Below, one piece after another: positions 41,826 through 51,926 of a stretch of DNA of 64,000 nt (position 1 is its first letter; every line of letters begins with the position of its first letter). Origin of the DNA: an uncultured Paraprevotella sp. (lineage in GTDB: Bacteria; Bacteroidota; Bacteroidia; Bacteroidales; Bacteroidaceae); assembly GCA_944321345.1 (NCBI GenBank), contig CALUKY010000002.1:124001-188000 (forward strand), given 5' to 3'. Position numbers and translations under genes: made by a program. The notes beneath the pieces were generated by a model. The model was given only the letters and a program-made list of their open reading frames with translations. It searched no databases and was not told where the DNA came from.

Positions 41826-43285
41826 TGATTATGAAACTTGAAGAACTATTTTCCGGAATTAAGGTAAACCAATATATTGGCAACAAAGAAGCTGACATTC
41901 AGGGACTGGACATTGACTCCAGAAATATCCGACCGGGATACCTGTTTATTGCCCTCAAAGGTACTGCCGCCGACGGTCATTCTTTTATCGGCAAAGCCAT
42001 TGAATGCGGAGCTTGTGCAGTGTTATGCATGGACTTGCCGGAAACATTGCATCCGGAAGTGACATATATCCAGGTTAGCGATACCGAAGAGGCAGTAGGA
42101 AAAGTAGCGACCAATTTTTACGGCAATCCGACTTCAAAAATGAAACTGATCGGAGTAACAGGCACCAATGGAAAAACGACTATTGCGACCTTGCTTTTCA
42201 ATATGTTCAAGAAAATGGGTTACAAATGTGGCTTATGTTCTACCGTATGTAATTATATTCAGGACGAAGCCATACCGACCAACCATACGACTCCCGATCC
42301 GATCACCCTTAACCGACTGCTTGGAAGAATGGCAGACGAAGGTTGCGCATATGCTTTCATGGAAGTCAGCTCACATGCCGTAGCTCAGAAACGTATTGGC
42401 GGACTGACTTTTGCGGGTGGTATCTTCACAAACCTGACACGCGATCATCTGGACTACCACAAAACTTTTGAGAATTATCGGGACGCCAAAAAGGCATTCT
42501 TTGACAGCTTGCCGAAAGATGCTTTTGCCATTACCAATGCTGACGATAAAAACGGTATGGTCATGGTGCAGAATACGGCTGCAACCGTAAAGACCTACTC
42601 CATGATGCGTATGGCAGACTTCAATGGCAAGATTCTGGAAGAATCATTCGATGGAATGTATCTCAGCATCAATGATCAGGAAGTCAGCGTTCCGTTCATC
42701 GGCCGTTTTAACGTATACAACCTTCTGGCCGTATATGCAGCAACCGTTATGCTGGGCAAGGATCCGCAGAACACCTTGGTAACCCTGAGCACCATGACCC
42801 CGGTAAACGGTCGTTTTGAAACGATACGCTCTCCCAAAGGTGTCACAGCCATTGTTGACTATGCGCATACCCCGGATGCACTGGTCAATGTTCTGAACAC
42901 CATCAATGATATAGTAAAAGGAAAAAGTGCTGTCATTACTGTTTGTGGAGCCGGCGGAAACCGAGACAAAGGCAAGCGCCCGATTATGGCTCAGGAAGCG
43001 GCCAATCACAGCGACCGGGTTATCATTACCAGCGATAATCCGCGTTTCGAAAAGCCGGAAGATATCATAAAGGATATGACCGACGGACTGAACGCAGAGC
43101 AGGCACAGAAAACCATTACCATCACCAACCGCAAGGAGGCCATCAAGGCAGCCTGCATGATGGCTCAGCCCAATGATGTTATTCTGGTGGCCGGAAAAGG
43201 ACATGAAAATTATCAGGAAATCGAAGGAGTGAAGCATCATTTTGACGATCACGAGGTTATTAAAGAATGTTTTGGAATTAATTGA
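41825..43285 (+). CDS. murE: UDP-MurNAc-L-Ala-D-Glu:meso-diaminopimelate ligase
   Basis: A 486-residue Mur ligase that adds the third stem-peptide residue, using ATP, in the cytoplasm. The ATP loop is [16 protein letters not shown], the carbamylated-Lys region is [20 protein letters not shown], and the C-terminal motif [14 protein letters not shown] contains DNPR, which selects meso-diaminopimelate over lysine. This says the peptidoglycan is DAP type. Starts 41825 or 41831 are both possible; the first overlaps the ftsI stop. Confidence 0.97.
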   Translation: MIMKLEELFSGIKVNQYIGNKEADIQGLDIDSRNIRPGYLFIALKGTAADGHSFIGKAIECGACAVLCMDLPETLHPEVTYIQVSDTEEAVGKVATNFYGNPTSKMKLIGVTGTNGKTTIATLLFNMFKKMGYKCGLCSTVCNYIQDEAIPTNHTTPDPITLNRLLGRMADEGCAYAFMEVSSHAVAQKRIGGLTFAGGIFTNLTRDHLDYHKTFENYRDAKKAFFDSLPKDAFAITNADDKNGMVMVQNTAATVKTYSMMRMADFNGKILEESFDGMYLSINDQEVSVPFIGRFNVYNLLAVYAATVMLGKDPQNTLVTLSTMTPVNGRFETIRSPKGVTAIVDYAHTPDALVNVLNTINDIVKGKSAVITVCGAGGNRDKGKRPIMAQEAANHSDRVIITSDNPRFEKPEDIIKDMTDGLNAEQAQKTITITNRKEAIKAACMMAQPNDVILVAGKGHENYQEIEGVKHHFDDHEVIKECFGIN

Positions 43286-43294
43286 ATATAGGTC

Positions 43295-44560
43295 ATGCTA
43301 TACTATTTGTTCAGATATCTGGAAGAGTTCGGAATACCGGGATCACACATGTGGACCTATATTTCATTCCGCTCACTGCTCACACTGATTCTGTCGCTGG
43401 TCATCTCTGCGTGGTTCGGAGAGTATTTCATCAAATGGATGAAACGACATAATGTAAGCGAAGCGCAACGCGACAAAAGCATTGATCCGTATGGAGTAGA
43501 AAAAAAGGGAGTACCGACAATGGGCGGTGTCATCATTCTGGTATCAATCATTGTACCTTGTCTGCTGTTTGGTCGTCTGCGTAATATTTATATGATTCTG
43601 ATGCTGGTTACGACCATATGGCTTGGAGCACTGGGGTTTGCCGACGATTATATCAAGATGAAAATAACCAAAGACGGACTGAAACCGATATACAAACTCA
43701 TCGGACAGACGTTATTGGGTCTGTTTGTCGGACTGACCCTATGGCTTAGTCCGGACGCCGTAATTCGGGAAAATGTAACCATGCAACGTTCCGGAAACCA
43801 GGAGATTGTAGTACACAAAAGTGAAAAGGTGAAATCTACCTGCACAACCATCCCGTTTGTCAAAAACAACAATCTGGACTATACAGAGCTTGTCAGCTTT
43901 TGTGGAAAATATAAAACTGCTGCCGGATGGCTGTTGTTTGTCATCATGACCACTATCGTAGTAGTTGCCGTATCCAACGGCTCCAACCTGAATGACGGAA
44001 TGGATGGCATGACGGCCGGAAATTCTGCCATTATCGGAGTTGCACTCGGCATCTTTGCTTATGTATCCAGCCATATTGAATTTGCCAGCTACCTGAATAT
44101 CATGTATATCCCCGAATCGCAGGAGCTGGTTATCTTCATCTGCGCCTTTATCGGAGCCTTGGTCGGTTTCTTATGGTATAATGCCTATCCAGCTCAGATC
44201 TTTATGGGAGACACCGGTAGTCTGGCAATCGGAGGTATTATTGCCGTGACAGCCATCATCATCCATAAAGAACTGCTGATTCCGATCTTGTGCTTCGTAT
44301 TCCTGATGGAAAGTTTAAGTGTAATCCTACAGGTCAATGTCGCAAAATGGGGAAACAAGAGAGGGAAAAAACTCAGGGTATTCAAACGGGCACCGATACA
44401 CGACACATTCCGCGTAAAGCCCGGACAACTGGCACCGGATGTCAAAGTATTCTTGAACTGGCCTAAAGGATGCTGGTTGGAATCAAAGATCACAGTGCGT
44501 TTCTGGATCATCACCATCATCATGGCCGCCTTGTCTATCATCACATTAAAAATAAGATAA
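43295..44560 (+). CDS. mraY: Phospho-MurNAc-pentapeptide transferase
   Basis: A 421-residue polytopic enzyme that makes lipid I from UDP-MurNAc-pentapeptide and undecaprenyl phosphate. The two catalytic Asp are in GFADDYIKM; NLNDGMDGMTAG and YNAYPAQIFMGDTGS follow. It is about 60 residues longer than the E. coli enzyme: an extra loop (residues about 155-205, NVTMQRSGNQEIVVHKSEKV ...) lies between helices, and extra residues follow the HHH loop, which reads PIHDTFRVKPG here. Such extensions occur in Bacteroidetes MraY. Ten membrane helices are expected. Confidence 0.96.
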   Translation: MLYYLFRYLEEFGIPGSHMWTYISFRSLLTLILSLVISAWFGEYFIKWMKRHNVSEAQRDKSIDPYGVEKKGVPTMGGVIILVSIIVPCLLFGRLRNIYMILMLVTTIWLGALGFADDYIKMKITKDGLKPIYKLIGQTLLGLFVGLTLWLSPDAVIRENVTMQRSGNQEIVVHKSEKVKSTCTTIPFVKNNNLDYTELVSFCGKYKTAAGWLLFVIMTTIVVVAVSNGSNLNDGMDGMTAGNSAIIGVALGIFAYVSSHIEFASYLNIMYIPESQELVIFICAFIGALVGFLWYNAYPAQIFMGDTGSLAIGGIIAVTAIIIHKELLIPILCFVFLMESLSVILQVNVAKWGNKRGKKLRVFKRAPIHDTFRVKPGQLAPDVKVFLNWPKGCWLESKITVRFWIITIIMAALSIITLKIR

Positions 44561-44576
44561 AGAAAACAGATAAATC

Positions 44577-45911
44577 ATGAAAAAAAGAATTGTAGTATTA
44601 GGAGCTGCCGAAAGTGGAGCCGGTGCGGCAGTGCTGGCTCTGAAGAAAGGTTTTGACGTCTTTGTATCAGACATGGGTCCGATTAAGGAACGTTATAAAA
44701 ATATGCTCGACAGCTATGGTATTACTTGGGAAGAAAAGCAACATACCGAGGAACTGATTCTCAACGCAGATGAAGTCATCAAAAGTCCGGGTATTCCGGA
44801 AAATGCCCCTATGGTTTTAAAGATCAAGGAAAAAAACATTCCTATCATCTCTGAAATTGAATTTGCCGGACGGTATACACGTGCAAAAATGATCTGCATC
44901 ACAGGAAGCAATGGCAAGACGACCACAACCTCTCTGATCTATCACATATTTAAAAATGCCGGATACAATGTGGGACTGGCTGGAAATATCGGCCAAAGTC
45001 TGGCATTACAGGTTGCTGAAAAGGATTATGACTATTATGTTATCGAACTGAGCAGTTTCCAATTGGACAACATGTATCAGTTCCGTGCCAACATTGCCGT
45101 GTTGCTGAACATTACTCCAGATCACCTGGACCGTTATGACAACTGCATGCAAAATTATGTAGACTCCAAAATGCGCATTCTACAGAATCAGACCGAAGAA
45201 GACGCTTTTGTTTATTGGGCAGATGATCCGATCATTAAGAAAGAGCTACAAAAATATGGCATCAAGGCACAAACCTGTCCTTTCTCAATCATCCGCAAAG
45301 AAGGTATGATCGGTTATATTGAAGACGGACAATATGTTATAGAAACCCCCACTCCATTCAATATGGAACTGGAAGCTCTTTCTCTGACCGGAAAACATAA
45401 TCTGTACAATTCATTGGCTGCCGGTATCTCCGCGAAAATAGCCCATGTAAAGAACGAGGATCTTCGAGAAAGTCTGGGTAATTTTGAGGGCGTAGAGCAT
45501 CGCCTCGAGAAAGTAGCCCGTGTACGCGGAGTTGAATATATCAATGACTCAAAAGCGACCAACGTAGATGCTTGCTGGTATGCTTTGGAAAGCATGACAA
45601 CTCCTACTATCCTGATCCTAGGAGGTAAAGACAAAGGTAATGATTATCACGCCATAGAAGAACTTGTACGCAAAAAATGCTCGGGATTGGTATTCCTGGG
45701 AGCAGACAACACCAAACTCCATCAGTTCTTTGACGGATTTGGAATCCCAATAGCAGACACCCATAACATGAAAGACTGCATAGAAGCCTGCTATAAAATG
45801 GCTCGTCCGGGTGATACTGTATTGCTGAGTCCTTGTTGTGCCAGCTTCGATTTATTCAAAAATATGGAGGACCGAGGTGAACAATTCAAAACTTTGGTTC
45901 GCTCCTTGTAA
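44577..45911 (+). CDS. murD: UDP-MurNAc-L-alanine:D-glutamate ligase
   Basis: A 444-residue Mur ligase adding D-Glu to UDP-MurNAc-L-Ala. The N-terminal Rossmann domain (IVVLGAAESGAGAAVLALKK) binds the UDP moiety. The ATP loop is CITGSNGKTTTTSLIYH; then ITPDHLDRYDNCMQNYVDSK and NDSKATNVDACWYALES, and the C-terminal domain LSPCCASFDLFKNMEDRGEQ (SPAxASFDxF type). Cytoplasmic. 16 bp after mraY, 21 bp before ftsW. Confidence 0.97.
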   Translation: MKKRIVVLGAAESGAGAAVLALKKGFDVFVSDMGPIKERYKNMLDSYGITWEEKQHTEELILNADEVIKSPGIPENAPMVLKIKEKNIPIISEIEFAGRYTRAKMICITGSNGKTTTTSLIYHIFKNAGYNVGLAGNIGQSLALQVAEKDYDYYVIELSSFQLDNMYQFRANIAVLLNITPDHLDRYDNCMQNYVDSKMRILQNQTEEDAFVYWADDPIIKKELQKYGIKAQTCPFSIIRKEGMIGYIEDGQYVIETPTPFNMELEALSLTGKHNLYNSLAAGISAKIAHVKNEDLRESLGNFEGVEHRLEKVARVRGVEYINDSKATNVDACWYALESMTTPTILILGGKDKGNDYHAIEELVRKKCSGLVFLGADNTKLHQFFDGFGIPIADTHNMKDCIEACYKMARPGDTVLLSPCCASFDLFKNMEDRGEQFKTLVRSL

Positions 45912-45932
45912 TATCATTATAATTAAATAGGT

Positions 45933-47141
45933 ATGAAACTTCCAGCCGTATTTCTCAAAAGGCAATCCATCCTCCAGGGCGACTTTGGCATCTGGATGGT
46001 GTTTTTCCTCTTGTGTACCATATCCATCATCGAGGTATATAGCGCCTCGAGCAATATGAGTTACCAGACAGGCGCCTTTTGGCGACCTGTACTGGAACAT
46101 GCAGGATATTTTTTTATCGGCTTTCTGTTTACTTTTGTCGTACATAAAATACCTTGCCGCTATTTTAAACTGATTCCGCTAGGAGCCATGCCCGTTTCTG
46201 TATTATTACTGATACTCACGCTGTTTGCAGAGAAGGTAAATAATGCATCACGTTGGTATGGCATCGGAGGCATATCCTTTCAGCCCTCAGAAATAGCCAA
46301 ATGGACGCTCGTGGTCTACGTGTCGCTGATCTTGTCTCATATGCAAACTGAAAAAGGAGCAGACAAGCAGGCTTTCGGATTTATATTCTGGCCCGCAGTC
46401 ATATTCTGTGCACTGATTTTCCCGGAAAACTTTTCTACGGCAGCCATGACCTTTTTAATAACGATCATTATGATGTTCATCGGCCGTGTTCCCTGGAAAC
46501 AATTGGGAAAGCTACTCGGAGTATTGGCTCTTGCTGGCGGTTTGGCATTCAGTTTTTTGAAATACACTCCGCAAGAACAAATTGAATCCTTAAGCAAACA
46601 GCCCGGACTGCACCGTCTGGAAACCTGGGCGAACCGCCTGAGAGATCATTCTGAAGAAACAGTGGATGCCAAGGCATACAATATACGGGAAAACACACAG
46701 GTAGCTCATGCCCGAATTGCCATCGCATCCTCCAACATATTAGGAAAAGGACCGGGAAACTCCGTAGAACGCGACTTTCTGCCGCAACCTTTTTCCGACT
46801 TCATATATGCCATTATTGTCGAGGAAACAGGATTATTAGGAGGAGCAGCTGTTATGTTTCTCTATTTTATCCTACTATTCCGCACTTCATTGATAGCCTC
46901 CCGGTGCGAAAGGTCTTTTCCGGCTTTTCTGATCATGGGACTAGCCATTATGATGGTGATTCAGGCTATGATCAATATGGCAGTGGCCGTAGGCGTGTTC
47001 CCTGTCACCGGCCAACCCTTACCGTTAGTCAGCAAGGGAGGAACATCTACCGTAATGAACTGTATCTATATCGGTATGATACTCAGTGTGAGCCGATCAT
47101 CTAAAAAAAGAAGTGAAATAGCAGAGTCAGAAGTAGAATAA
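45933..47141 (+). CDS. ftsW: Septal peptidoglycan glycosyltransferase, SEDS family
   Basis: A 402-residue polytopic SEDS protein that polymerises lipid II at the septum with the class B PBP of this cluster. About ten helices are visible. Conserved points: NASRWYGIGGISFQPSEIAK (WI.lg...QPSE type), the long periplasmic loop with QVAHARIAIASSNILGKGPGN, DFIYAIIVEETGLLGG, and FPVTGQPLPLVSKGGTS near the end. Its C-terminus is basic and cytoplasmic. A 94-bp gap with a promoter separates it from murG. Confidence 0.95.
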   Translation: MKLPAVFLKRQSILQGDFGIWMVFFLLCTISIIEVYSASSNMSYQTGAFWRPVLEHAGYFFIGFLFTFVVHKIPCRYFKLIPLGAMPVSVLLLILTLFAEKVNNASRWYGIGGISFQPSEIAKWTLVVYVSLILSHMQTEKGADKQAFGFIFWPAVIFCALIFPENFSTAAMTFLITIIMMFIGRVPWKQLGKLLGVLALAGGLAFSFLKYTPQEQIESLSKQPGLHRLETWANRLRDHSEETVDAKAYNIRENTQVAHARIAIASSNILGKGPGNSVERDFLPQPFSDFIYAIIVEETGLLGGAAVMFLYFILLFRTSLIASRCERSFPAFLIMGLAIMMVIQAMINMAVAVGVFPVTGQPLPLVSKGGTSTVMNCIYIGMILSVSRSSKKRSEIAESEVE

Positions 47142-47182
47142 AGAGGAGAGAAAGCATTTACTTAAAAAATTATAAGACTTCG

Positions 47183-47214
47183 TTGTTTATATAGGATTTT
47201 TATTGCTATTTTTG
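47183..47214 (+). promoter_or_regulatory. Internal promoter before murG
   Basis: TTG (47183-47185), 21 nt, TATTTTTG (47207-47214), 21 bp before the murG ATG. This is the only sizeable intergenic gap in the cluster. Confidence 0.65.
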
Positions 47215-47235
47215 CTGTCATTAATATTATAAGGT

Positions 47236-48366
47236 ATGAAAGAGGAGCTAAGAATCATCATCAGTGGTGGAGGAACCGGCGGACATATATTCCCGGCAAT
47301 ATCTATTGCCAATGCACTGAAGGAACAACATCCCGAATGTAAAATTCTATTCGTGGGTGCTGAGGGAAGAATGGAAATGAAAAAAGTGCCTGCTGCAGGT
47401 TACGAAATCAAAGCGCTCCCGATCTGTGGTTTTGACCGGAAAAACCTGCTCAAGAATATCAGCGTTCTTTACAAGATATTTAAAAGCAGAAGAATGGCGC
47501 GGCAGATTCTCAAACAATTCAAACCCATGGCGGCAGTCGGTGTGGGAGGATATGCAAGCGGTCCGACATTAAATGTAGCAGAAAGTATGGGTATCCCGAC
47601 ACTGCTACAGGAACAAAACTCTTATGCAGGTGTAACCAACAAACTGCTGGCAAAAAATGCCGACCGCATTTGTGTGGCTTATGAAGGTATGGAACGTTTT
47701 TTTCCTAAAGAAAAAATTGTCCTCACAGGCAATCCGGTTAGACAAGATTTGCTGACTTGCCAGAAGAGCCGCGAAGAAATCCTGCAAAAATTTGGTCTGA
47801 AACCGGAACGAAAAACGGTCCTGATCATAGGAGGCAGCCTGGGGGCACGTACTATCAATCAAAGTGTACTAGGCAGCCTGCAGATCATAAAAGACAGTGA
47901 AGTGCAAATCATCTGGCAAACCGGAGGCTTCTATATTGAAGAAATCCGAAAAACACTGGCACAAAATGGTCAGCCGGACAATCTTTTTGTCACTGACTTC
48001 ATAACTCATATGGATGAAGCATATGCTGTGGCAGATCTGGTTATTTCCAGAGCCGGTGCCAGCAGTATTTCAGAGTTATGCCTGTTGGGAAAGGCTTCCA
48101 TCCTGGTACCTTCGCCTAATGTGGCAGAAGATCACCAAACCAAGAATGCACTGGCTCTAGTCCATAAAAACGCAGCTCTTTTTGTAAAAGACTGCGAAGC
48201 AGTCCAACGTCTTATTCCAATGGCACTTGAAACTTGCCAGGATTCAGATTTGTTGAAAAGCCTTGCTGAGAACAGCCTGAAAATGTCTTTCAAGGACTCT
48301 GCGAATGTCATTGCCGAGGAAGTATATCAGCTTGCCATTAAATACAGAGATAAAAAAAAGAAATAA
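47236..48366 (+). CDS. murG: UDP-GlcNAc:lipid I GlcNAc transferase
   Basis: A 376-residue GT28 glycosyltransferase that converts lipid I to lipid II on the inner face of the membrane. The N-terminal glycine loop ISGGGTGGHIFPAISIAN, VGVGGYASGPTLN and the acceptor-side QEQNSYAGVTNKLLAK are followed by the donor site (GGSLGARTINQSV, SRAGASSISELCLLGK, VAEDHQTKNA). Length is standard. Transcribed from the promoter just upstream and from read-through; murC follows after 3 bp. Confidence 0.97.
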   Translation: MKEELRIIISGGGTGGHIFPAISIANALKEQHPECKILFVGAEGRMEMKKVPAAGYEIKALPICGFDRKNLLKNISVLYKIFKSRRMARQILKQFKPMAAVGVGGYASGPTLNVAESMGIPTLLQEQNSYAGVTNKLLAKNADRICVAYEGMERFFPKEKIVLTGNPVRQDLLTCQKSREEILQKFGLKPERKTVLIIGGSLGARTINQSVLGSLQIIKDSEVQIIWQTGGFYIEEIRKTLAQNGQPDNLFVTDFITHMDEAYAVADLVISRAGASSISELCLLGKASILVPSPNVAEDHQTKNALALVHKNAALFVKDCEAVQRLIPMALETCQDSDLLKSLAENSLKMSFKDSANVIAEEVYQLAIKYRDKKKK

Positions 48367-48369
48367 CAC

Positions 48370-49746
48370 ATGGAAATTAACAATATAAAAGCAGTATATT
48401 TTATCGGAATCGGCGGTATTGGCATGAGTGCCATCGCCCGCTATTTCCTGAATAAAGGGGTGGTGGTAGGAGGATACGACCGTACTCCCAGCGAACTGAC
48501 AAAGAAACTGGAAGAAGAAGGTGCTTTTATTCATTACGAAGAAAACATTGAACTGATTCCACAAGCTTGCAAGAATCAGGAGTCGGCATTGATAATCTAC
48601 ACACCGGCAATCCCAGCCAGTCACAAGGAACTGATCTATTTTAAAGAAAACCAGTTCGATCTGCAGAAACGCGCCCAAGTTCTTGGTACCCTGACTCGTG
48701 CCCACAAAGGACTGTGTGTTGCAGGTACACACGGAAAAACGACCACAACTTCAATGGCTGCGCACATTCTTCATAACAGCCATGTGGACTGTAATGCCTT
48801 TCTGGGGGGAATTACCAAAAACTATGGCACGAACTACATCTTATCAGCAAAAAGCGATTACGTAGTTATCGAAGCTGATGAATTTGACCGTTCATTCCAT
48901 TGGCTAACTCCATATGCCTCTGTGATTACGGCAACCGACCCAGACCATTTGGATATTTATGGAACCAAGGAAGCTTATCTGGAAAGTTTCTCTAAATACA
49001 GCTCTTTAATACAACCGGGAGGATATCTGGTGTTACACAAGGATCTGGAAATGGAGGCACACGTACAAGAAAACGTAACAGTTTACTCATATAGCCGCCA
49101 TGAAGGTGATTTCCATGCGGAAAATATCCGTATCGGCAACGGAGAAATATTCTTTGACCTGGTATCTCCATTTGAAAACATAAAAGACATTCAGCTGGGT
49201 GTACCGGTAAGCATCAATATTGAAAACAGCATCGGAGCCATGGCACTCGCACAAATTGCCGGTGCCACAGCTCAGGAAATAAAGACCGCAATGGCATCTT
49301 TCCGAGGCGTAGACCGTCGTTTCGACTTCAAGATCAAAAACGACCATATAGTTTTCCTTACAGATTATGCTCACCATCCGGAAGAAATACGACAAAGCAT
49401 TCGTTCTATTAAAGAACTATATGCGGATAAAAAAATAACGGCAATCTTCCAACCGCATCTTTATTCCCGTACAAGAGACTTCTTTAAAGAATTTGCGGAA
49501 GGACTTTCTTTGGCTAATGATGTGATTTTATTGGATATATATCCGGCACGTGAAGCCCCGATACCGGGAGTAACCAGCAAATTAATCTATGACAATCTGG
49601 CACCGGATGTTACCAAAAGAATGTGTACCAAAGATGAATTGCTTGATCTGATACAAAATTCAGATTTTGACGTTCTAATAGCTTTGGGAGCCGGAGATAT
49701 TGAGAATTATGCTCCTCAAATAGCAGAAATACTGAAAGATAAATGA
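48370..49746 (+). CDS. murC: UDP-MurNAc:L-alanine ligase
   Basis: A 458-residue Mur ligase starting stem-peptide synthesis. The N-terminal Rossmann motif is YFIGIGGIGMSAIARYFLN, the ATP loop CVAGTHGKTTTTSMAAHIL, then EADEFDRSFHWLTP, TDPDHLDIYG, the FRGVDRRFD segment and DYAHHPEEIRQSIRS. All are hallmark MurC motifs. Cytoplasmic. It overlaps ftsQ by 4 bp (ATGA), so these two are translationally coupled. Confidence 0.97.
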   Translation: MEINNIKAVYFIGIGGIGMSAIARYFLNKGVVVGGYDRTPSELTKKLEEEGAFIHYEENIELIPQACKNQESALIIYTPAIPASHKELIYFKENQFDLQKRAQVLGTLTRAHKGLCVAGTHGKTTTTSMAAHILHNSHVDCNAFLGGITKNYGTNYILSAKSDYVVIEADEFDRSFHWLTPYASVITATDPDHLDIYGTKEAYLESFSKYSSLIQPGGYLVLHKDLEMEAHVQENVTVYSYSRHEGDFHAENIRIGNGEIFFDLVSPFENIKDIQLGVPVSINIENSIGAMALAQIAGATAQEIKTAMASFRGVDRRFDFKIKNDHIVFLTDYAHHPEEIRQSIRSIKELYADKKITAIFQPHLYSRTRDFFKEFAEGLSLANDVILLDIYPAREAPIPGVTSKLIYDNLAPDVTKRMCTKDELLDLIQNSDFDVLIALGAGDIENYAPQIAEILKDK

Positions 49747-50480
49747 TAAAAAAACTTTTATTATTCATAGCAGTCATTGTTCTGGCCGGATATTTCATAG
49801 CAGCTGTCACGGTTCTCAACAAGCCCAAAGAAGGACAGATTTGCGAGCAAGTAGAGATTCTGATTGAAGACAGCATAAAACATTGCTTGATTAACGAAAA
49901 AGATATTGAACGGTATTTAATCCGGAATAAGATATTTCCAAAAGGGAAAACAATGCAGGAAATAGACCTTCTGAAAATGGAAAATGTCCTGAAGAAAAGC
50001 CCTTATATAGATCAAGCCACTTGCTATAAAACCGCAACCGGGTCCATCTGCATTAAAGTCAGTTCCCGGCAGGTTATACTTCATATTATCAGCAATTCCG
50101 GAGAAGACTACTATCTGGACAATCTGGGAAATCCTGTCCCGAAGTCTTCATATTTTGCAGATACACCAATTGTAACCGGAGAGGTAAGCAAGCAATATGC
50201 CAAACAGAAGCTCACGACATTAGGCAAAATCATACAAAAAGATCCGTTTTGGAACAAACAGGTAGAGCAAATCAATGTACTGCCTGACGGCAAATTGGAA
50301 ATGATACCACGAGTTGGAAAACATACTATCCTGCTGGGGCCTCCAAATGAATTTCAGAAAAAGCTGGACAAATTGAAGATTTTCTATGAAAAAGGACTCA
50401 GTCAGGTAGGATGGAACAAATACTCAGACATAAGTCTGGAGTATAAGGATCAGATAATATGTACAAAAAATAAAGAATAA
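49743..50480 (+). CDS. ftsQ: Cell division protein FtsQ
   Basis: A 245-residue bitopic protein: a short basic N-terminus, one membrane helix (LLLFIAVIVLAGYFIAAVTV), a POTRA-like region (residues about 35-110, ERYLIRNKIFPKGKTMQEID and NVLKKSPYIDQATCYKTATG) and a beta domain (LDNLGNPVPKSSYFADTPIV). The position between murC and ftsA and this domain order define FtsQ although primary sequence is poorly conserved. It links early and late division proteins in the periplasm. 1 bp before ftsA. Confidence 0.9.
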   Translation: MIKKLLLFIAVIVLAGYFIAAVTVLNKPKEGQICEQVEILIEDSIKHCLINEKDIERYLIRNKIFPKGKTMQEIDLLKMENVLKKSPYIDQATCYKTATGSICIKVSSRQVILHIISNSGEDYYLDNLGNPVPKSSYFADTPIVTGEVSKQYAKQKLTTLGKIIQKDPFWNKQVEQINVLPDGKLEMIPRVGKHTILLGPPNEFQKKLDKLKIFYEKGLSQVGWNKYSDISLEYKDQIICTKNKE

Positions 50481-50481
50481 A

Positions 50482-51900
50482 ATGACAACAGATAAAGACA
50501 TAATTGTAGCAATAGAGCTCGGCTCGTCATCTATTCGTGGCATAGCGGGCAGAAAGGATGTGGATGGCACGCTCCAGATTCTGGATGTCGTAGAACGTAA
50601 ATCCAAGAACAGTATCCGAAAAGGTGTCATTTACAATATTGATAAAACAACTCAGGCATTAAACAGTATCTTCGCACAATTGCGCGAAGATTTAAATGTT
50701 TATATCAATAAGGCTTATGTGGGAATCTCAGGACAGTCTCTCTGCACCATCAGAAACTCCGCATCAAAGCAGATGTCAACCAAAATGGTTATTTCCAATG
50801 ATATCGTTGATTCGCTACAGGACTCAAACTGCAATATCAACTATCCCGACAAGATCATTCTGGACGTCAAGGCACAGGAATATCGTATCGGGACAAACTA
50901 TGTGACAGAACCTGTAGGTATCTTGAGTAATCAGATCGAAGGACGCTTCCTGAACATCGTAGCACGTTCATCAATTAAAGAGAATATTCAGAAATGCTTC
51001 AATGCCATAGGAGTACAAATTCTGGATATGTACATCGCACCTTTGGTTCTGGCTGATAATATCCTGACAGATAATGAAAAACGTACAGGATGTGCATTAG
51101 TAGATTTTGGAGCGGAAACAACAACCGTATCAGTATACAAAAATAATATTCTTCGTTATCTTTCCGTAATTCCATTAGGAGGCAACAATGTGACCCTCGA
51201 TATCTGCAGCAAACAAGTGGAAGAAGAGGAGGCTGAAGAGTTGAAGATCAAATACGGTACAGCATTTTCCGATTCATCAAAGGAAATTGTACGCCATGTG
51301 CCGTTATCTTTTGATCCGGGTATCACCATCGCTGAAGATGTACTGCAAGAAATCACCGAAGCACGTATGGAAGAAATCATTGCCAACGTATGGGAGCAGA
51401 TACAACAAAGCAATTATGCCAAATCATTACTATCAGGTATTGTCATCACCGGTGGTGCGGCCAATATCCGAAATATCGAGAAAGCTATCAGCTACAAGAC
51501 AAAATTGGATAAAATTAAATTTGCCAAGACTTTGCATACGATCATCTATCCGGGTAACTTTGAAAACCTGATACTGGAGATGAATGCAAATACCTTGATT
51601 TCCTTATTGGCAAGCGGAGAATGTGACTGCACGGATGTAGATCCCAATGAGGAAGAAAGAAAACGTTTGGAAGAAGAAGAGCTGAACCGCAAGCGAATCG
51701 AAGAAGAAGTTCGCAAAAAACAGGAAGAAGAACTGGCAGAAGAACAAAGAAAAAACAACCAGGAAATGACTGTACCTAGCGAATCGGAGACGCTAGACAA
51801 GCCGGAAGAAAACGACGATGAAAAGAAAGAGAAAAACGGATTCATGCAGTCACTCAAAAGCAGGTTCATTAAGATTTCAAGAATGTTCACAGAAGAGTAA
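50482..51900 (+). CDS. ftsA: Cell division protein FtsA with extended charged tail
   Basis: A 472-residue actin-like ATPase that tethers FtsZ to the membrane. The phosphate loop is VAIELGSSSIRGIAG, followed by the SHS2 domain (IRKGVIYNIDKTTQALNSIF, KAYVGISGQSL), LVDFGAETTTVSVYKNN and VITGGAANIRNIE. Between about residues 388 and 445 there is a Glu/Lys/Arg-rich stretch (EEERKRLEEEELNRKRIEEE) not found in E. coli FtsA. The final helix FMQSLKSRFIKISRMF is amphipathic, as needed for membrane binding. Located next to ftsZ. Confidence 0.95.
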   Translation: MTTDKDIIVAIELGSSSIRGIAGRKDVDGTLQILDVVERKSKNSIRKGVIYNIDKTTQALNSIFAQLREDLNVYINKAYVGISGQSLCTIRNSASKQMSTKMVISNDIVDSLQDSNCNINYPDKIILDVKAQEYRIGTNYVTEPVGILSNQIEGRFLNIVARSSIKENIQKCFNAIGVQILDMYIAPLVLADNILTDNEKRTGCALVDFGAETTTVSVYKNNILRYLSVIPLGGNNVTLDICSKQVEEEEAEELKIKYGTAFSDSSKEIVRHVPLSFDPGITIAEDVLQEITEARMEEIIANVWEQIQQSNYAKSLLSGIVITGGAANIRNIEKAISYKTKLDKIKFAKTLHTIIYPGNFENLILEMNANTLISLLASGECDCTDVDPNEEERKRLEEEELNRKRIEEEVRKKQEEELAEEQRKNNQEMTVPSESETLDKPEENDDEKKEKNGFMQSLKSRFIKISRMFTEE

Positions 51901-51926
51901 CAGCTCTCTCAAAAACAATAACAGCC

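Noticed and set aside
42644-43252. 202-codon frame antisense to murE
   Set aside because: It mirrors the conserved murE 3' part and has no promoter or family resemblance.
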